A stretch of DNA of 64,000 nt from Streptomyces sp. TSRI0281 (GTDB lineage: Bacteria > Actinomycetota > Actinomycetes > Streptomycetales > Streptomycetaceae): positions 186,001 through 250,000 of the forward strand of contig NZ_LWLE01000037.1 of the NCBI RefSeq assembly GCF_001905125.1. The letters are read 5' to 3'. How positions within the stretch are numbered: the stretch's first letter is position 1; every line of letters begins with the position of its first letter. The translations under genes were made by a program, and so were the position numbers. Positions 24,485 through 33,548 of this stretch are shown here, piece by piece. The notes beneath the pieces are model-generated. The model was not told where the DNA came from. It was given only the letters and a program-made list of their open reading frames with translations, and did not search any database.

Positions 24485-27400
24485 GTGCCGGATTCATTCG
24501 TCCATCTGCACAATCACACCGAATATTCGATGCTGGACGGCGCACAGAAGCTGAAGCCGATGTTCGGGGAGGTGGCCCGGCAGCGGATGCCCGCGATCGC
24601 GATGAGCGACCACGGCAATATGTTCGGCGCCCATGAATTCGCGCAGGTCGCGAAGGACTTCGGGGGCATCACGCCGATCATCGGCATCGAGGCGTACGTG
24701 GCGCCCTCGTCGCGTTTCGCCCGGAAGCAGGAGTTCTGGGGGCCGGGCGGCCGTCGCGCCGTGAGCGCCGACGGGGAAGGGTCGAAGGACGTCTCCGGTG
24801 GCGGCCGTTTCACCCATATGACCATGTGGGCGCGGAACGTCCAGGGCCTGCGGAACCTGTTCCGGCTCAGCACGCGGGCCAGTTACGAGGGCCAGTTCCC
24901 GGCCGGGAAACCGCGTATGGACCGCGAGTTGATCGCTGAGCGGCCCGACGGCATCATCGCCACCACCGGCTGCCCCTCCGGCGAGATCCAGACCCGGCTG
25001 CGGCTGGACCAGTACGACGAGGCGAAGGCCGCCGCCGCGGCCTACCAGGAGATCTTCGGCCGCGAGAACTACTTCCTGGAGCTGATGGATCACGGTCTGG
25101 ACATCGAGCGTGAGGTCCGCGGCGGTCTGCTGCGCCTGGCCGGGGAGCTGAGCATCCCGCTGCTGGCGACCAACGACGCGCACTACGTCACCGAGGACCA
25201 GGCCGATGCCCACGACAGTCTGTTGTGCATCGGGGTCGGCAAGAACAAGGCCGACCCGGGCCGTTTCCGCTTCAACGGCTCCGGCTACTACCTCAGGACG
25301 GCCGCCGAGATGCGCCGCCTCTTCTCGGAGCTTCCGGAAGCCTGCGACAACACCCTGCTGATCGCCGAGCGCGTCGAGTCCTACGACGAGGTATTCGACT
25401 ACGCCGACGAGATGCCGCGGTTCCCGGACGTACCCGAGGGCGAGACCCAGGAGTCATGGCTGCGCAGGGAAGTGCTCACAGGCCTGGCGATGCGCTACGG
25501 GAACCCGGTGCCCCCGCACGTCATGGAGCGGTTCGAGACCGAGATGACGGTCATCGGCCCCATGGGCTTCAGCTCCTACTTCCTCGTGGTGGCGGACATC
25601 TGCGCCCACGCCCGGAAGAACCGGATCCCCCTCGGTCCGGGCCGCGGATCGGCCACCGGTTCCCTCGTGGCCTACGCCACCCGCATCACCGAACTGTGCC
25701 CCCTGGAGCACGGCCTCCTGTTCGAACGGTTCCTCAATCCCGAGCGCATCAACCCGCCGGACGTCGACCTCGATTTCGACGACCGCCAGCGCGACAGAAT
25801 GGTCCGTTACGTCACCGAGAAGTACGGCGACGAATACACCGCCATGGTCAACACGTTCGGCAGGATCAAGGCCAAGAACGCGACCAAGGACTCCTCGCGC
25901 ATCCTGGGCTACCCCTACTCACACGGCGAGCGGATCACCAAGGCGCTCCCTCCGGATCAGAACGGCAAGTCCGCTCCACTGGCGGCCGTCTTCGACCCGT
26001 CCCACGAGCGGTACGGCGAGGCCGGTGAGATCCGGCAGATGTACGACAACGAGCCGGACGTGAAACGGGTGATCGACACCGCTCGCGGGGTGGAGGGCCT
26101 GACGCGCGGCACCGGTGTGCACGCCGCCGCGGTGATCCTTTCCAAGACGCGGCTCACCGACCGGATCCCGCTGCACATGCGGGCCTCGGACGGCGTGCGG
26201 ATCACGGGGTTCGACTACCCGTCGTGCGAGGCCATGGGATTGATCAAGATGGATTTCCTGGGGCTGCGGAACCTGGGCGTCATCGATCAGGCCATCGAGA
26301 ACATCCGCGAGAACCGGGGCGTCGACCTGGCCACCGTGGATCCGCTGGACGGTGGCTCCTCGGCCGTCGTGATCCCGCTGGACGACGCCACCACGTACCG
26401 ACTGCTGGCCGAGGGCAACACGTTCGGGGTGTTCCAGCTCGACGGCGGTGGCATGCGGGTCCTGCTGAAGCAGATGGAGCCCACCCGGTTCGAGGACATC
26501 GCGGCGGTCAACGCCCTCTACCGGCCCGGCCCGATGGCGGCGAACGCGCACACCAACTACGCGCACCGCAAGACCGGCCGCCAGGAGATCACCCCGATCC
26601 ACCCCGAGCTGCGAGAGGCTCTGGAGCCGATCCTCGGGAACACCTTCCATCTGCTCGTCTACCAGGAGCAGATCATGGCCATCGCCCGGGAGCTGGCCGG
26701 GTACACCCTGGGCGGCGCCGATCTGCTGCGCCGTGCGATGGGGAAGAAGAAGCCGGAGGTGCTGGCGGCGGAGTGGGACACGTTCCACAGCGGCATGCGC
26801 GCCAACGGCTACACGGAGGAGGCGGTCAAGGCGCTGTGGGACGTCATGCTTCCGTTCTCCGGCTACGCGTTCAACAAGTCCCACACCGCCGGGTACGGAC
26901 TCGTCTCGTACTGGACGGCCTATCTCAAGGCCAACTACCCGGCCGAGTACATGGCGGCCCTGCTCACCTCGGTCGGCGACGACAAGGACAAGGCCGCGGT
27001 CTACCTCGCCGACGCCCGGAAGAACGGCGTCCGTGTTCTTCAGCCGGACGTGAACGAATCGGTCGCGGAGTTCACCGCGGTCGGCGACGACGTGCGGTTC
27101 GGGCTGCGGTCCGTACGCAACGTGGGCGACAACGTCATCGACGCCGTGCTGGCCGCCCGCCGGAGCAAGGGGAAGTTCACCTCCTTCTCCGACTTCCTGG
27201 ACAAGGCCGGGCTGCCCGCGCTGAACAAGAGGGCTGTCGAGTCCCTGGTCAAGGCCGGCACCTTCGATTCCCTGGGGCATTCGCGCAAGGGACTTGCCGC
27301 CCTTCACGAGGAGGCCATCGACGCGGTCATCCCGGTGAAGAAGGCGGCCGGTTTCGGGCAGGACGATCTCTTCGCCGGCCTGGGCGGAGGGGGCGGTGGC

Positions 27401-28081
27401 GGACCGGCTTTCGGCCTGGACCTCGCCATCGACGACGCGGAGTGGCCGCGCGGACTGCTGCTCGCGACCGAACGGGAGATGCTCGGCCTGTACGTCTCAG
27501 CCCACCCGCTGGACGGTGCCGAGCACATCCTCTCCGGCGCCCGGGACTGCTCCATCGCCGAACTGCTCGCCTCCGGCCGCACGGCCGGGGACGTGCGGCT
27601 CTCCGGGCTGATCACCGGCGTCCAGCTCAAGGTGACCAAGCAGGGCAACGCCTGGGCCATCGTGCACCTCGCCGACCGGGACGCCGGGATCGAGGTCCTG
27701 TTCTTCCCCGCCTCCTACCGCCTCGTGCAGCACGCGCTCGCCGAGGACAACGTCATCTCCGTCACCGGCAGGATCGAGGACCGCGACGGAACCGTGAACA
27801 TCTTCGGCAGGGAACTCGCGGTACTGGACGTGTCCTCGGCCGAGCACGGCGGGAGGCCACCCGTGCGGCTCGCGCTCCCCTCCCACCGGATCACCGAGCG
27901 GTCCGTGGGCGAACTGAAGAGGATTCTCGCGGACCACCCGGGCGACAGCCCGGTCCACCTCAGCGTCCGCGGCGCGCGGAAGACCACCGTCTACGCGCTG
28001 GAGGCCAGGGTGGACGCCACCACCATCGCCTCCGACGTGAAGGGCACGTTCGGGGCCGAAGCCTGGGTGGGCCTCGTGTGA
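24485..28081 (+). CDS. dnaE: DNA polymerase III alpha subunit, replicative DnaE1 type (probable paralogue)
   Basis: The protein (1198 aa) is a C-family polymerase. The PHP domain starts at once (HLHNHTEYSMLDG, SDHGNM, GIEAYV, LMDHG, TNDAHY), with its metal ligands apparently complete, which in DnaE1 means built-in 3'-5' exonuclease. Catalytic acidic residues are in PDVDLDFDD (D426-D433) and IKMDFLGLRNL. GPGRGSATGS and NTFGRIKAKNATKDSSRILGYPYSHG are palm/finger motifs. QDDLF at about residue 959 fits a beta-clamp-binding motif, and an OB domain follows. GTG 24485 gives the family start. Length and PHP exclude the short ImuC/DnaE2 type. Surroundings are accessory genes, so this is probably a second copy (inference). 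Confidence 0.93.
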   Translation: MPDSFVHLHNHTEYSMLDGAQKLKPMFGEVARQRMPAIAMSDHGNMFGAHEFAQVAKDFGGITPIIGIEAYVAPSSRFARKQEFWGPGGRRAVSADGEGSKDVSGGGRFTHMTMWARNVQGLRNLFRLSTRASYEGQFPAGKPRMDRELIAERPDGIIATTGCPSGEIQTRLRLDQYDEAKAAAAAYQEIFGRENYFLELMDHGLDIEREVRGGLLRLAGELSIPLLATNDAHYVTEDQADAHDSLLCIGVGKNKADPGRFRFNGSGYYLRTAAEMRRLFSELPEACDNTLLIAERVESYDEVFDYADEMPRFPDVPEGETQESWLRREVLTGLAMRYGNPVPPHVMERFETEMTVIGPMGFSSYFLVVADICAHARKNRIPLGPGRGSATGSLVAYATRITELCPLEHGLLFERFLNPERINPPDVDLDFDDRQRDRMVRYVTEKYGDEYTAMVNTFGRIKAKNATKDSSRILGYPYSHGERITKALPPDQNGKSAPLAAVFDPSHERYGEAGEIRQMYDNEPDVKRVIDTARGVEGLTRGTGVHAAAVILSKTRLTDRIPLHMRASDGVRITGFDYPSCEAMGLIKMDFLGLRNLGVIDQAIENIRENRGVDLATVDPLDGGSSAVVIPLDDATTYRLLAEGNTFGVFQLDGGGMRVLLKQMEPTRFEDIAAVNALYRPGPMAANAHTNYAHRKTGRQEITPIHPELREALEPILGNTFHLLVYQEQIMAIARELAGYTLGGADLLRRAMGKKKPEVLAAEWDTFHSGMRANGYTEEAVKALWDVMLPFSGYAFNKSHTAGYGLVSYWTAYLKANYPAEYMAALLTSVGDDKDKAAVYLADARKNGVRVLQPDVNESVAEFTAVGDDVRFGLRSVRNVGDNVIDAVLAARRSKGKFTSFSDFLDKAGLPALNKRAVESLVKAGTFDSLGHSRKGLAALHEEAIDAVIPVKKAAGFGQDDLFAGLGGGGGGGPAFGLDLAIDDAEWPRGLLLATEREMLGLYVSAHPLDGAEHILSGARDCSIAELLASGRTAGDVRLSGLITGVQLKVTKQGNAWAIVHLADRDAGIEVLFFPASYRLVQHALAEDNVISVTGRIEDRDGTVNIFGRELAVLDVSSAEHGGRPPVRLALPSHRITERSVGELKRILADHPGDSPVHLSVRGARKTTVYALEARVDATTIASDVKGTFGAEAWVGLV

Positions 28082-28098
28082 TGCCGTGCCGGGCGCGG

Positions 28099-29430
28099 CT
28101 ACAGGACCGCGAAGGCCTCCTCCACGGCCCGGCAGGTGGCCGCGAGGTCGTCCTCCGACACCACGGCGGGCACGAACCAGCAGGCCATGGCGTAGGCGTT
28201 GGTGTGCACCCCGCGCTTGAGCAGCTCGTGGCGGAAGGCGTCGTACCGGGGCTGGTCGGTCCGCAACAGGTCCCGGTACTGCCGTGTGGGGGTGCCGTCC
28301 GGGGTGAACACCACCTGAAACATGGCGCCGACCCCCTGGACCGCGCACGGCACGCCGCTGTCGTGCGCGGCGCGGCGCACCGTTTCCATCACACGGCGCC
28401 CGGTCTCGTCGATCCGTTTGGTGACGGCGGGGTCGTTCAGGGCGCGCAGTGTCACGAGGGCAGCCGTCGCGCACAGGGGTGACGCGTTGTAGGTGCCGCC
28501 GTGTTTGACCTCCGCGCGGGCCAGTGGCTCCATCACCTCGCGCCGGCCGGCGAAGGCGGCGATCGGGAGGCCGCCGCCCAGTGCCTTGGAGAACACCGCG
28601 AGGTCCGGCAGCACTCCGAAGAGCTCCTGGGCGCCGCCGGGGCCCGTGCGGAATCCGGTGCACACCTCGTCGAAGATCAGCACGATCCCGCGTGCCGTGC
28701 ACTCGTCGCGCAGGAGGTCCAGGAAGCCCGCGTCGGGCATGGTGCAGGCGTTGTTGGCCACGATCGGTTCGCAGATGACGGCCGCCAGGTCGCGGTGGGC
28801 GTCCAGGACGGCCCGCAGGGCCGCCGGGTCGTTCCACGGGCAGACCACCACGTCGTCCACGACACCGGCCGGAATACCGGGCGAGTGGGGTACGGAGTGG
28901 GGCGCCTCGTACGGTCCGGCTTCGGCGACGGTGGGGCGGTTGGAGATGGCCAGGGTGTCGGACCAGCCGTGGTAGTGCCCCTCGAATTTGAGGATTCCGG
29001 ACCGTCCGGTGTATCCGCGTGCCGCGCGCACCGCGCCCTGTACCGCCTCGCTCCCCGAGTTGGCGAAGCGCACCAGATCCGCGCAGGGCACCATCCGGCA
29101 GATGAGCTCGGCCAGTTCGACCTCCGGCATGTTGCAGGTGCCGAACATCGTGCCGGTGTGCAGGACCTCGGTGAGGGCGTCGGTGAGGAGCGGGGAGGCG
29201 TGGCCCAGGATCGCACTGCCGTAGGAGACGAGGTAGTCGATGTACTCGTTGCCGTCGACGTCCCGGATGCGGGCACCCGAACCGCTCTGCATGTAGAGCG
29301 GGTACGGGTGTGGTCCGGTCGAGGTCAGCCGGGCCGAGGAGCTGATCCCGCCGGCGAGGGATGCCTGCGCGCGCTCGAACCAGGACCTGCTGCCCTCGGT
29401 ACCGCCGAGCGCCGGGAAAGCGTCATTCAT
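28099..29430 (-). CDS. Class-III aminotransferase, glutamate-1-semialdehyde mutase-like
   Basis: The protein (443 aa) is a PLP fold-type-I enzyme. The start is GSA-aminomutase-like (RAQASLAGGISSSARLT), then RFANSGSEAVQGAVRAARGYTGR, FEGHYHGW, the PLP Asp in GIVLIFDEVCTGFRTGPGG, and the PLP Lys in DLAVFSKALGGGLPIAAFAGRR. It may transfer or move an amino group on a small acid; the true HemL is expected elsewhere. ATG 29430 has AGGAG 5 nt upstream. It ends 17 bp from dnaE (tail to tail) and is divergent from the SDR gene, so the two may share a control region of about 80 bp. Confidence 0.88.
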   Translation of the reverse strand: MNDAFPALGGTEGSRSWFERAQASLAGGISSSARLTSTGPHPYPLYMQSGSGARIRDVDGNEYIDYLVSYGSAILGHASPLLTDALTEVLHTGTMFGTCNMPEVELAELICRMVPCADLVRFANSGSEAVQGAVRAARGYTGRSGILKFEGHYHGWSDTLAISNRPTVAEAGPYEAPHSVPHSPGIPAGVVDDVVVCPWNDPAALRAVLDAHRDLAAVICEPIVANNACTMPDAGFLDLLRDECTARGIVLIFDEVCTGFRTGPGGAQELFGVLPDLAVFSKALGGGLPIAAFAGRREVMEPLARAEVKHGGTYNASPLCATAALVTLRALNDPAVTKRIDETGRRVMETVRRAAHDSGVPCAVQGVGAMFQVVFTPDGTPTRQYRDLLRTDQPRYDAFRHELLKRGVHTNAYAMACWFVPAVVSEDDLAATCRAVEEAFAVL

Positions 29431-29511
29431 CGCTGCTCCTGTTTGGAGGGGAGGACGGGGGGACACGCTCCGAGAGCCACGCGTGCGGTGGCTGACTCAC
29501 GGAGAGAGGAT

Positions 29512-30270
29512 GTGTGCGACGTGGTGGTGAGAACGGCTGTGGTCACGGGGGCGGGGAGCGGTGTCGGGCGGGCCTGTGCACTGGGGCTGCTGGCCGACGG
29601 CTGGAGCGTCGTGCTGACCGGCAGGCGTACGGCGCGGCTGGAGGAGACGGCGGCGCTCGCGCCCGCGGCGGACCGGGGACGCGCCGTGGCCGTCGCCGCG
29701 GACATCACCGACCCGGTGGCCGTCGATGACTTGTTCGCGACGGTGGGAGAGCGGTTCGGCCGGATCGACCTGCTGTTCAACAACGCCGCCGACACCATGC
29801 CGTACACCGCCACCGAGGATGTCGGCGTCGAGGACTGGCACCGGGTCATGGACTCCATCGCCACCGGCACCTTCCTGTGTTCGCGGGCCGCGTTCCGGAT
29901 GATGAAGCGGCAGTCGCCGCGAGGCGGGCGGATCATCAACAACGGTGCTCCTTCCGCCCAGGCGCCCCGCCCCGACTCGATCGCCTTCACCGCGGCCAAG
30001 CACGCCGTGGCCGGGCTGACCCGTTCGCTCTCCCTCGACGGCCGCCGCTACGACATCTCCTGCGGCCAGATCGACATCGGCAACGTGACCCCGCACGACC
30101 GGCCGCAGCCCGAGGTGCGCCAGGCCGACGGGTCGCTCCGGGCCGAGCCGACCATGGACATGCGGCATGTCGTCGACATGGTGCGCGCCATGGCCGCGCT
30201 ACCGGCCGGGGTGAACATTCAGTCCGTCCTGGTCATGCCGAGCTCCATGCCGTACATCGGCCGGGGATAG
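29512..30270 (+). CDS. SDR-family protein lacking catalytic Ser and Tyr
   Basis: The protein (252 aa) is a classical SDR by fold: RTAVVTGAGSGVG cofactor loop, LFNNAAD (NNAG motif), and IINNGAPSAQAPRP before the active-site helix. The position of the catalytic Ser is Ala146 (GCT) and that of the Tyr is Phe159 (TTC); only Lys163 remains. It thus probably cannot run the normal hydride transfer chemistry. GTG 29512 has GGAGAG 5 nt upstream; GTG 29521 or 29524 are alternatives. Its 3' end overlaps the convergent ParB-like gene by 72 bp. It may be a binding or structural partner in a small pathway. Confidence 0.8.
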   Translation: MCDVVVRTAVVTGAGSGVGRACALGLLADGWSVVLTGRRTARLEETAALAPAADRGRAVAVAADITDPVAVDDLFATVGERFGRIDLLFNNAADTMPYTATEDVGVEDWHRVMDSIATGTFLCSRAAFRMMKRQSPRGGRIINNGAPSAQAPRPDSIAFTAAKHAVAGLTRSLSLDGRRYDISCGQIDIGNVTPHDRPQPEVRQADGSLRAEPTMDMRHVVDMVRAMAALPAGVNIQSVLVMPSSMPYIGRG

Positions 30271-30783
30271 CCCCGCGACGTAGGCCCGCACCCAGCGGCC
30301 GGGCACCAGGTGCCCGGCCTGCTGCCAGGCCAGCATCCGGTGCAGTCCGTCGAGGTGGATCAGCCCCTCGCGGACCGTCAGTGCCTCGTAGTCCTGGCCC
30401 GGCACCGCGCTGGTGCTGAGGAACAGCGGCCGGGGCCGGGCGTGGGTCTGACGTGCGAGCTTGCGCCGGCACAGCGGATTGGTGTCGGCGTACGACGTTC
30501 CCAGTGCGGTGAGCCGGGATGCCGCCGCTGCCACGGTCAGGCCGGTCCTCGGGATCAGCTCGACCTCGCCGTTCTCCCCGAGATGCCAGGGCAGCACGAC
30601 GTCGAGCACTTCGGTGCCCTCCAGCATCACCTCGTGCCAGCGGCCTCCGAGGGTCAGCTGGGCGTTCTGGATGTGGGTCCGGGCTTCGTCGTTCGAGTTG
30701 GCCTCGTCGTCCGGGTCATAGGGGTGCTCACGGCTGAATCGCCTCATGAGTGCGTCAAAGGTGACCGCTTCCAACACCTTCAT
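30199..30783 (-). CDS. ParB/Srx-like small protein coupled to PhyH
   Basis: The protein (194 aa) has no family I can name with certainty. Its C-terminal half contains LTVREGLIHLDGLHRMLAWQQAGHLVPGRWVRAYVAG; the DG-HR segment followed by A---G resembles the ParB/sulfiredoxin nuclease-kinase fold (DGHHRL-A---AG), which can bind nucleotides. The N-terminal half (GGRWHEVMLEGTEVLDVVLPW) is unknown. ATG 30783 overlaps the PhyH stop (ATGA), so both are made together. The last 24 codons overlap the SDR gene on the other strand. Confidence 0.65.
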   Translation of the reverse strand: MKVLEAVTFDALMRRFSREHPYDPDDEANSNDEARTHIQNAQLTLGGRWHEVMLEGTEVLDVVLPWHLGENGEVELIPRTGLTVAAAASRLTALGTSYADTNPLCRRKLARQTHARPRPLFLSTSAVPGQDYEALTVREGLIHLDGLHRMLAWQQAGHLVPGRWVRAYVAGLSPADVRHGARHDQDGLNVHPGR

Positions 30784-31589
30784 GCCGGCGTTCCCGTTCC
30801 TGTGCGGACGTATTCGCTGAAATGCCGGTCGGCGAACAGTTCCGGCCAGCGTCCCTGGCCCAGTCCCCGTTCCCGGCCCACGGACAGTACCTCGCGCCAG
30901 TACGGCTTGACCGGGGGCCACAGCGTGCCCGTCCGGCAGTACGACGCGTCGATCATGTAGCGGGGTCCCCCGCCCGCCGTCGGACCGGGCGCGGCGCGCC
31001 GGGTGTGGAACAGCGCGGAGTGCAGGAGCACGGTGGAGCCGGGCGGAAGCTCGTCGATGAGTACTTCACCGGGCCGCACGGTCGTCCCGAGGTGTGTCCA
31101 CGCGTCCTTCTCGGCAACGAGGTGATGCGATCCGGGCAGCACGGCCAGGGAGCCCACCGTGGGCTGGAGCCCGCCTATGTAGTGCAGGGTGTGGATCATG
31201 GGCTGATCGCGGTCCCGTTGCGGCCGCTGCTCGTAGTCGTGGTGCCAGTTCTTGCCGCTGCCTCCGGGCGGGCGGCGGTCGCTGTGCAGGTGGTGGAAGA
31301 CGAAGGACGGCCCCAGCAGGCTGTCGTCACCGAGCAGTTCCAGCAGGGGGGCGTGGGCGGCGAGTTCTCCGTGCGCCTCCATCCGCAACTCCACCACCGA
31401 CGGCGGAGCGCATTCCTCCGGGCGTAAGCACGCGTCGATGGATAACTGCCGCAGACCGGAATCGACCCACTCGTCGACTTCGCGCGCGAGGCGCTCGACC
31501 AGGGTGCCGGGAAGCAGTCCGGGCAGCACGAGGTAGCCGTTCTCCTTGAAGTTCGCCACCTGCGCTTCGAGATCCATGAAACCGATCAC
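30780..31589 (-). CDS. Phytanoyl-CoA dioxygenase (PhyH)-like Fe(II)/2-oxoglutarate oxygenase
   Basis: The protein (269 aa) starts with FKENGYLVLPGLLPGTLVERL as PhyH proteins do. The iron-binding H-x-D is in NWHHDYEQ, and the distal His and 2-oxoglutarate Arg in STVLLHSALFHTRRAAPG; LAVLPGSHHL is the usual strand. Such enzymes hydroxylate small acids, amino acids or natural products. GTG 31589 or ATG 31577 can be the start. It forms a coupled pair with the ParB-like gene, next to the dead SDR and the aminotransferase, which suggests a small specialised pathway. Confidence 0.85.
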   Translation of the reverse strand: MIGFMDLEAQVANFKENGYLVLPGLLPGTLVERLAREVDEWVDSGLRQLSIDACLRPEECAPPSVVELRMEAHGELAAHAPLLELLGDDSLLGPSFVFHHLHSDRRPPGGSGKNWHHDYEQRPQRDRDQPMIHTLHYIGGLQPTVGSLAVLPGSHHLVAEKDAWTHLGTTVRPGEVLIDELPPGSTVLLHSALFHTRRAAPGPTAGGGPRYMIDASYCRTGTLWPPVKPYWREVLSVGRERGLGQGRWPELFADRHFSEYVRTGTGTPA

Positions 31590-31832
31590 GCGATGAAACC
31601 CCCACTATTCACCGAGATGCCAAGAGACGTACCGCCGAGCGTCCGGTCCTTTCTATCCCTCTCCACTACGGCGCACGCCCCGCCGACCGACAATGGCCAA
31701 AGGCCAGCACTTTGGCCGGAACCGCCGCGAGGGGCGGCAGAGGGACACGACCGTACGACGGCCGCTCACGGCGGCGTGGGTGTGGACGCGTGCGGACAGG
31801 GCGCCGTCCCGGATCAGCCGGGCCGGCCGCCC

Positions 31833-32191
31833 CGTACGACGGGATGTCGATCGGCATCATCTCGGCGCTGAAGAGCGCCGGTTACGGCAGCGGGGACCAG
31901 CCGCTGCCCGTCGTGACCGGCCAGGACGCGGAGCTGGCTTCGGTGAAGTCGATCATCCGGGGCGAGCAGACACAGACGGTCTTCAAGGACACCCGCAAGC
32001 TGGCCGCACAGGCGGTCCAGATGGGCGACGCCGTCCTCACCGGCAAGAAGCCCGAGGTCAACAACACCAAGGACTACAACAACGGCAGGAAGACCGTGCC
32101 GTCGTATCTGCTGGACCCGGTCATTATCGACAAGTCCAACACCCAGCTCCTGGTGAACGAGGGGTACTTCACGGCGGGACAGCTCAAGTGA
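31833..32191 (+). pseudogene. Sugar ABC transporter substrate-binding protein, C-terminal remnant (ChvE-like)
   Basis: The frame reads PYDGMSIGIISALKSAGYG, VVTGQDAELASVKSIIRGEQ, and TVPSYLLDPVIIDKSN, ending GYFTAGQLK. This is the last third of ChvE/xylose-type periplasmic binding proteins. No signal peptide, lipobox or N-terminal lobe is present upstream. The 5' part has been lost. Confidence 0.75.
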
Positions 32192-32335
32192 CGGGCCGCC
32201 CGGTCCTTGAGATGCGCGGCATCACCAAGACCTTCCCCGGCGTCACCGCACTCAGCGAGGTCTCCTCACCGTGCGCCACGGGGAGATCCACGCGATCTGC
32301 GGCGAGGCGGTGGGCGCGGAGGCGGTCGGCCGCCT
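32188..32335 (+). pseudogene. Sugar ABC transporter ATPase N-terminal remnant (MmsA/XylG-like)
   Basis: GTG 32188 overlaps the previous stop as in intact operons. The frame reads VLEMRGITKTFPGVTALSEV, then one base is missing and the +1 frame goes on with LTVRHGEIHAICGE, just before where the Walker A motif should come. After that the match ends. So the ATPase is broken by a frameshift and truncated before its nucleotide site. Confidence 0.72.
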
Positions 32336-32624
32336 TCGAGCCGCCCGCTGGGCGCAGCGCCCGGCGGGTCGCGTGGATGGCCAGTACGCCGAGGATCAGC
32401 CGGACCGGCGCGCCGCTGATGAGGACGGCCGCCGGCACCCACGCCGCATGGCTCAACTCCATGGAGAGCATCTTCGATCACCCCTTCGTCGGTCGGGAGT
32501 CCCGGTCTAGCGCGATCGCCCGACGACGCGCCGCCCCGCAGTCGCGCGGTACCGGTCCGCGCGGGGGTAACTCCGCGCGGCTGCGCCCCTTTCCGTCGAG
32601 CGCGTGCCGGGGAAGTATGCGGCC

Positions 32625-33515
32625 ATGGCACACGTGAATGAGCCGCGCGCCCCTTGGGGCAAAGGGCCGAAACGCGATCTTCCCTTCCCCTACGACCGGG
32701 ACCTGTCCGGGGTGCTGCGCCATCTCAACCGACGCACCCGCGCCTTCCGGTCCCGGCTGGCGAACGACCCGGTCACGGCCGCGTATCTGGCGGCCGGGAT
32801 GCGGCTGCTCGGGCGGCATCTCGGCCCCGGCTCCCCGGGCCGTGCCCACGGAGAGCGGCCCTTCCTCAGCTTCCTCTCCCAGCGCGCGATCGCCGCCGAG
32901 GTCGCCAACAACCCCCGGCCGTTCCCCCGGCAGGGCACCGTCGCGATGCTGCGGGACCGCTGGAGCGCCCAGTCGGAGTTCGTCGCCGATCTGATCAGCT
33001 TCGCGGTGTGGCGGGAGAACTACCGGCCGGAGTACCGGGAACAGCGCGCCGCGAACACCGAGAAGCTGGTGAGCGGGCCGGACTTCGTCCGCGCGGTGCA
33101 CGAGACGGCGTACCAGCACACCGCCGAGGGCGCCGCCATGCCCTCCGTCCGGCTCGGGCTGGCCCTCATGACCGCCGCCGAGGGGGACGAGGAGATCATG
33201 CGGGCCGTCTCCGCCCTGTACGAGGACTATCTCGGTTCCTGGAAGGAGCTGTACGGCGCGGTGATGCGGGAGCGCGGTCTGCGGCTGCGTCCGGGTCTCA
33301 CACTCGGCGACCTGGCCGACGCGCTGTCCGCGACCACCGACGGAATGACACTGCGCGCCATCGGTGACCCCGGCTCCGGGGTCGTCGACCACGAGAGGCG
33401 CCGCTCCCTCATGGGCACGGTCGCCCTCGCCGTGATCCACGGGTTCCTCGAACCGGACGAGGATGCGAGCGGTCTCACGCTGGAGCAGGCCGTCTCGGCG
33501 AGATTCGACACCTGA
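32625..33515 (+). CDS. Hypothetical all-alpha protein
   Basis: The protein (296 aa) is not recognised. It begins with a basic, Trp/Pro-rich segment (PWGKGPKRDLPFPYDRDL) and continues as an all-helical protein with many Ala/Leu/Arg. The last 110 residues (ALYEDYLGSWKELYGAVMRERGLRLRPGLTLGDLADALSATTDGMTLRAIGD) resemble the ligand-binding helices of TetR-type regulators, but no helix-turn-helix is evident. ATG 32625 is 9 nt after GGGGAAG. It is followed 33 bp later by another unknown gene on the same strand. Confidence 0.7.
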   Translation: MAHVNEPRAPWGKGPKRDLPFPYDRDLSGVLRHLNRRTRAFRSRLANDPVTAAYLAAGMRLLGRHLGPGSPGRAHGERPFLSFLSQRAIAAEVANNPRPFPRQGTVAMLRDRWSAQSEFVADLISFAVWRENYRPEYREQRAANTEKLVSGPDFVRAVHETAYQHTAEGAAMPSVRLGLALMTAAEGDEEIMRAVSALYEDYLGSWKELYGAVMRERGLRLRPGLTLGDLADALSATTDGMTLRAIGDPGSGVVDHERRRSLMGTVALAVIHGFLEPDEDASGLTLEQAVSARFDT

Positions 33516-33548
33516 CCGGCGCGCCGGGACGGGCCATAGGCTGGTCCC

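Noticed and set aside
25919..27307. Antisense frame of 462 codons inside dnaE
   Set aside because: Shadow of dnaE; no ribosome site or family pattern.
28501..29511. N-terminal extension of the SDR frame by over 300 codons
   Set aside because: It runs antisense to the aminotransferase and has no coding pattern; the SDR begins at its Rossmann strand.
30297..30319. Hairpin GGCCGGGCACC/GGTGCCCGGCC as the SDR terminator
   Set aside because: It lies inside the coding part of the convergent ParB-like gene and the loop is too tight to be sure; could still act as terminator.
31622..31832. Intact transporter gene upstream of the ChvE fragment
   Set aside because: No signal peptide, lipobox or N-terminal lobe could be found in any frame, so it was called a remnant.
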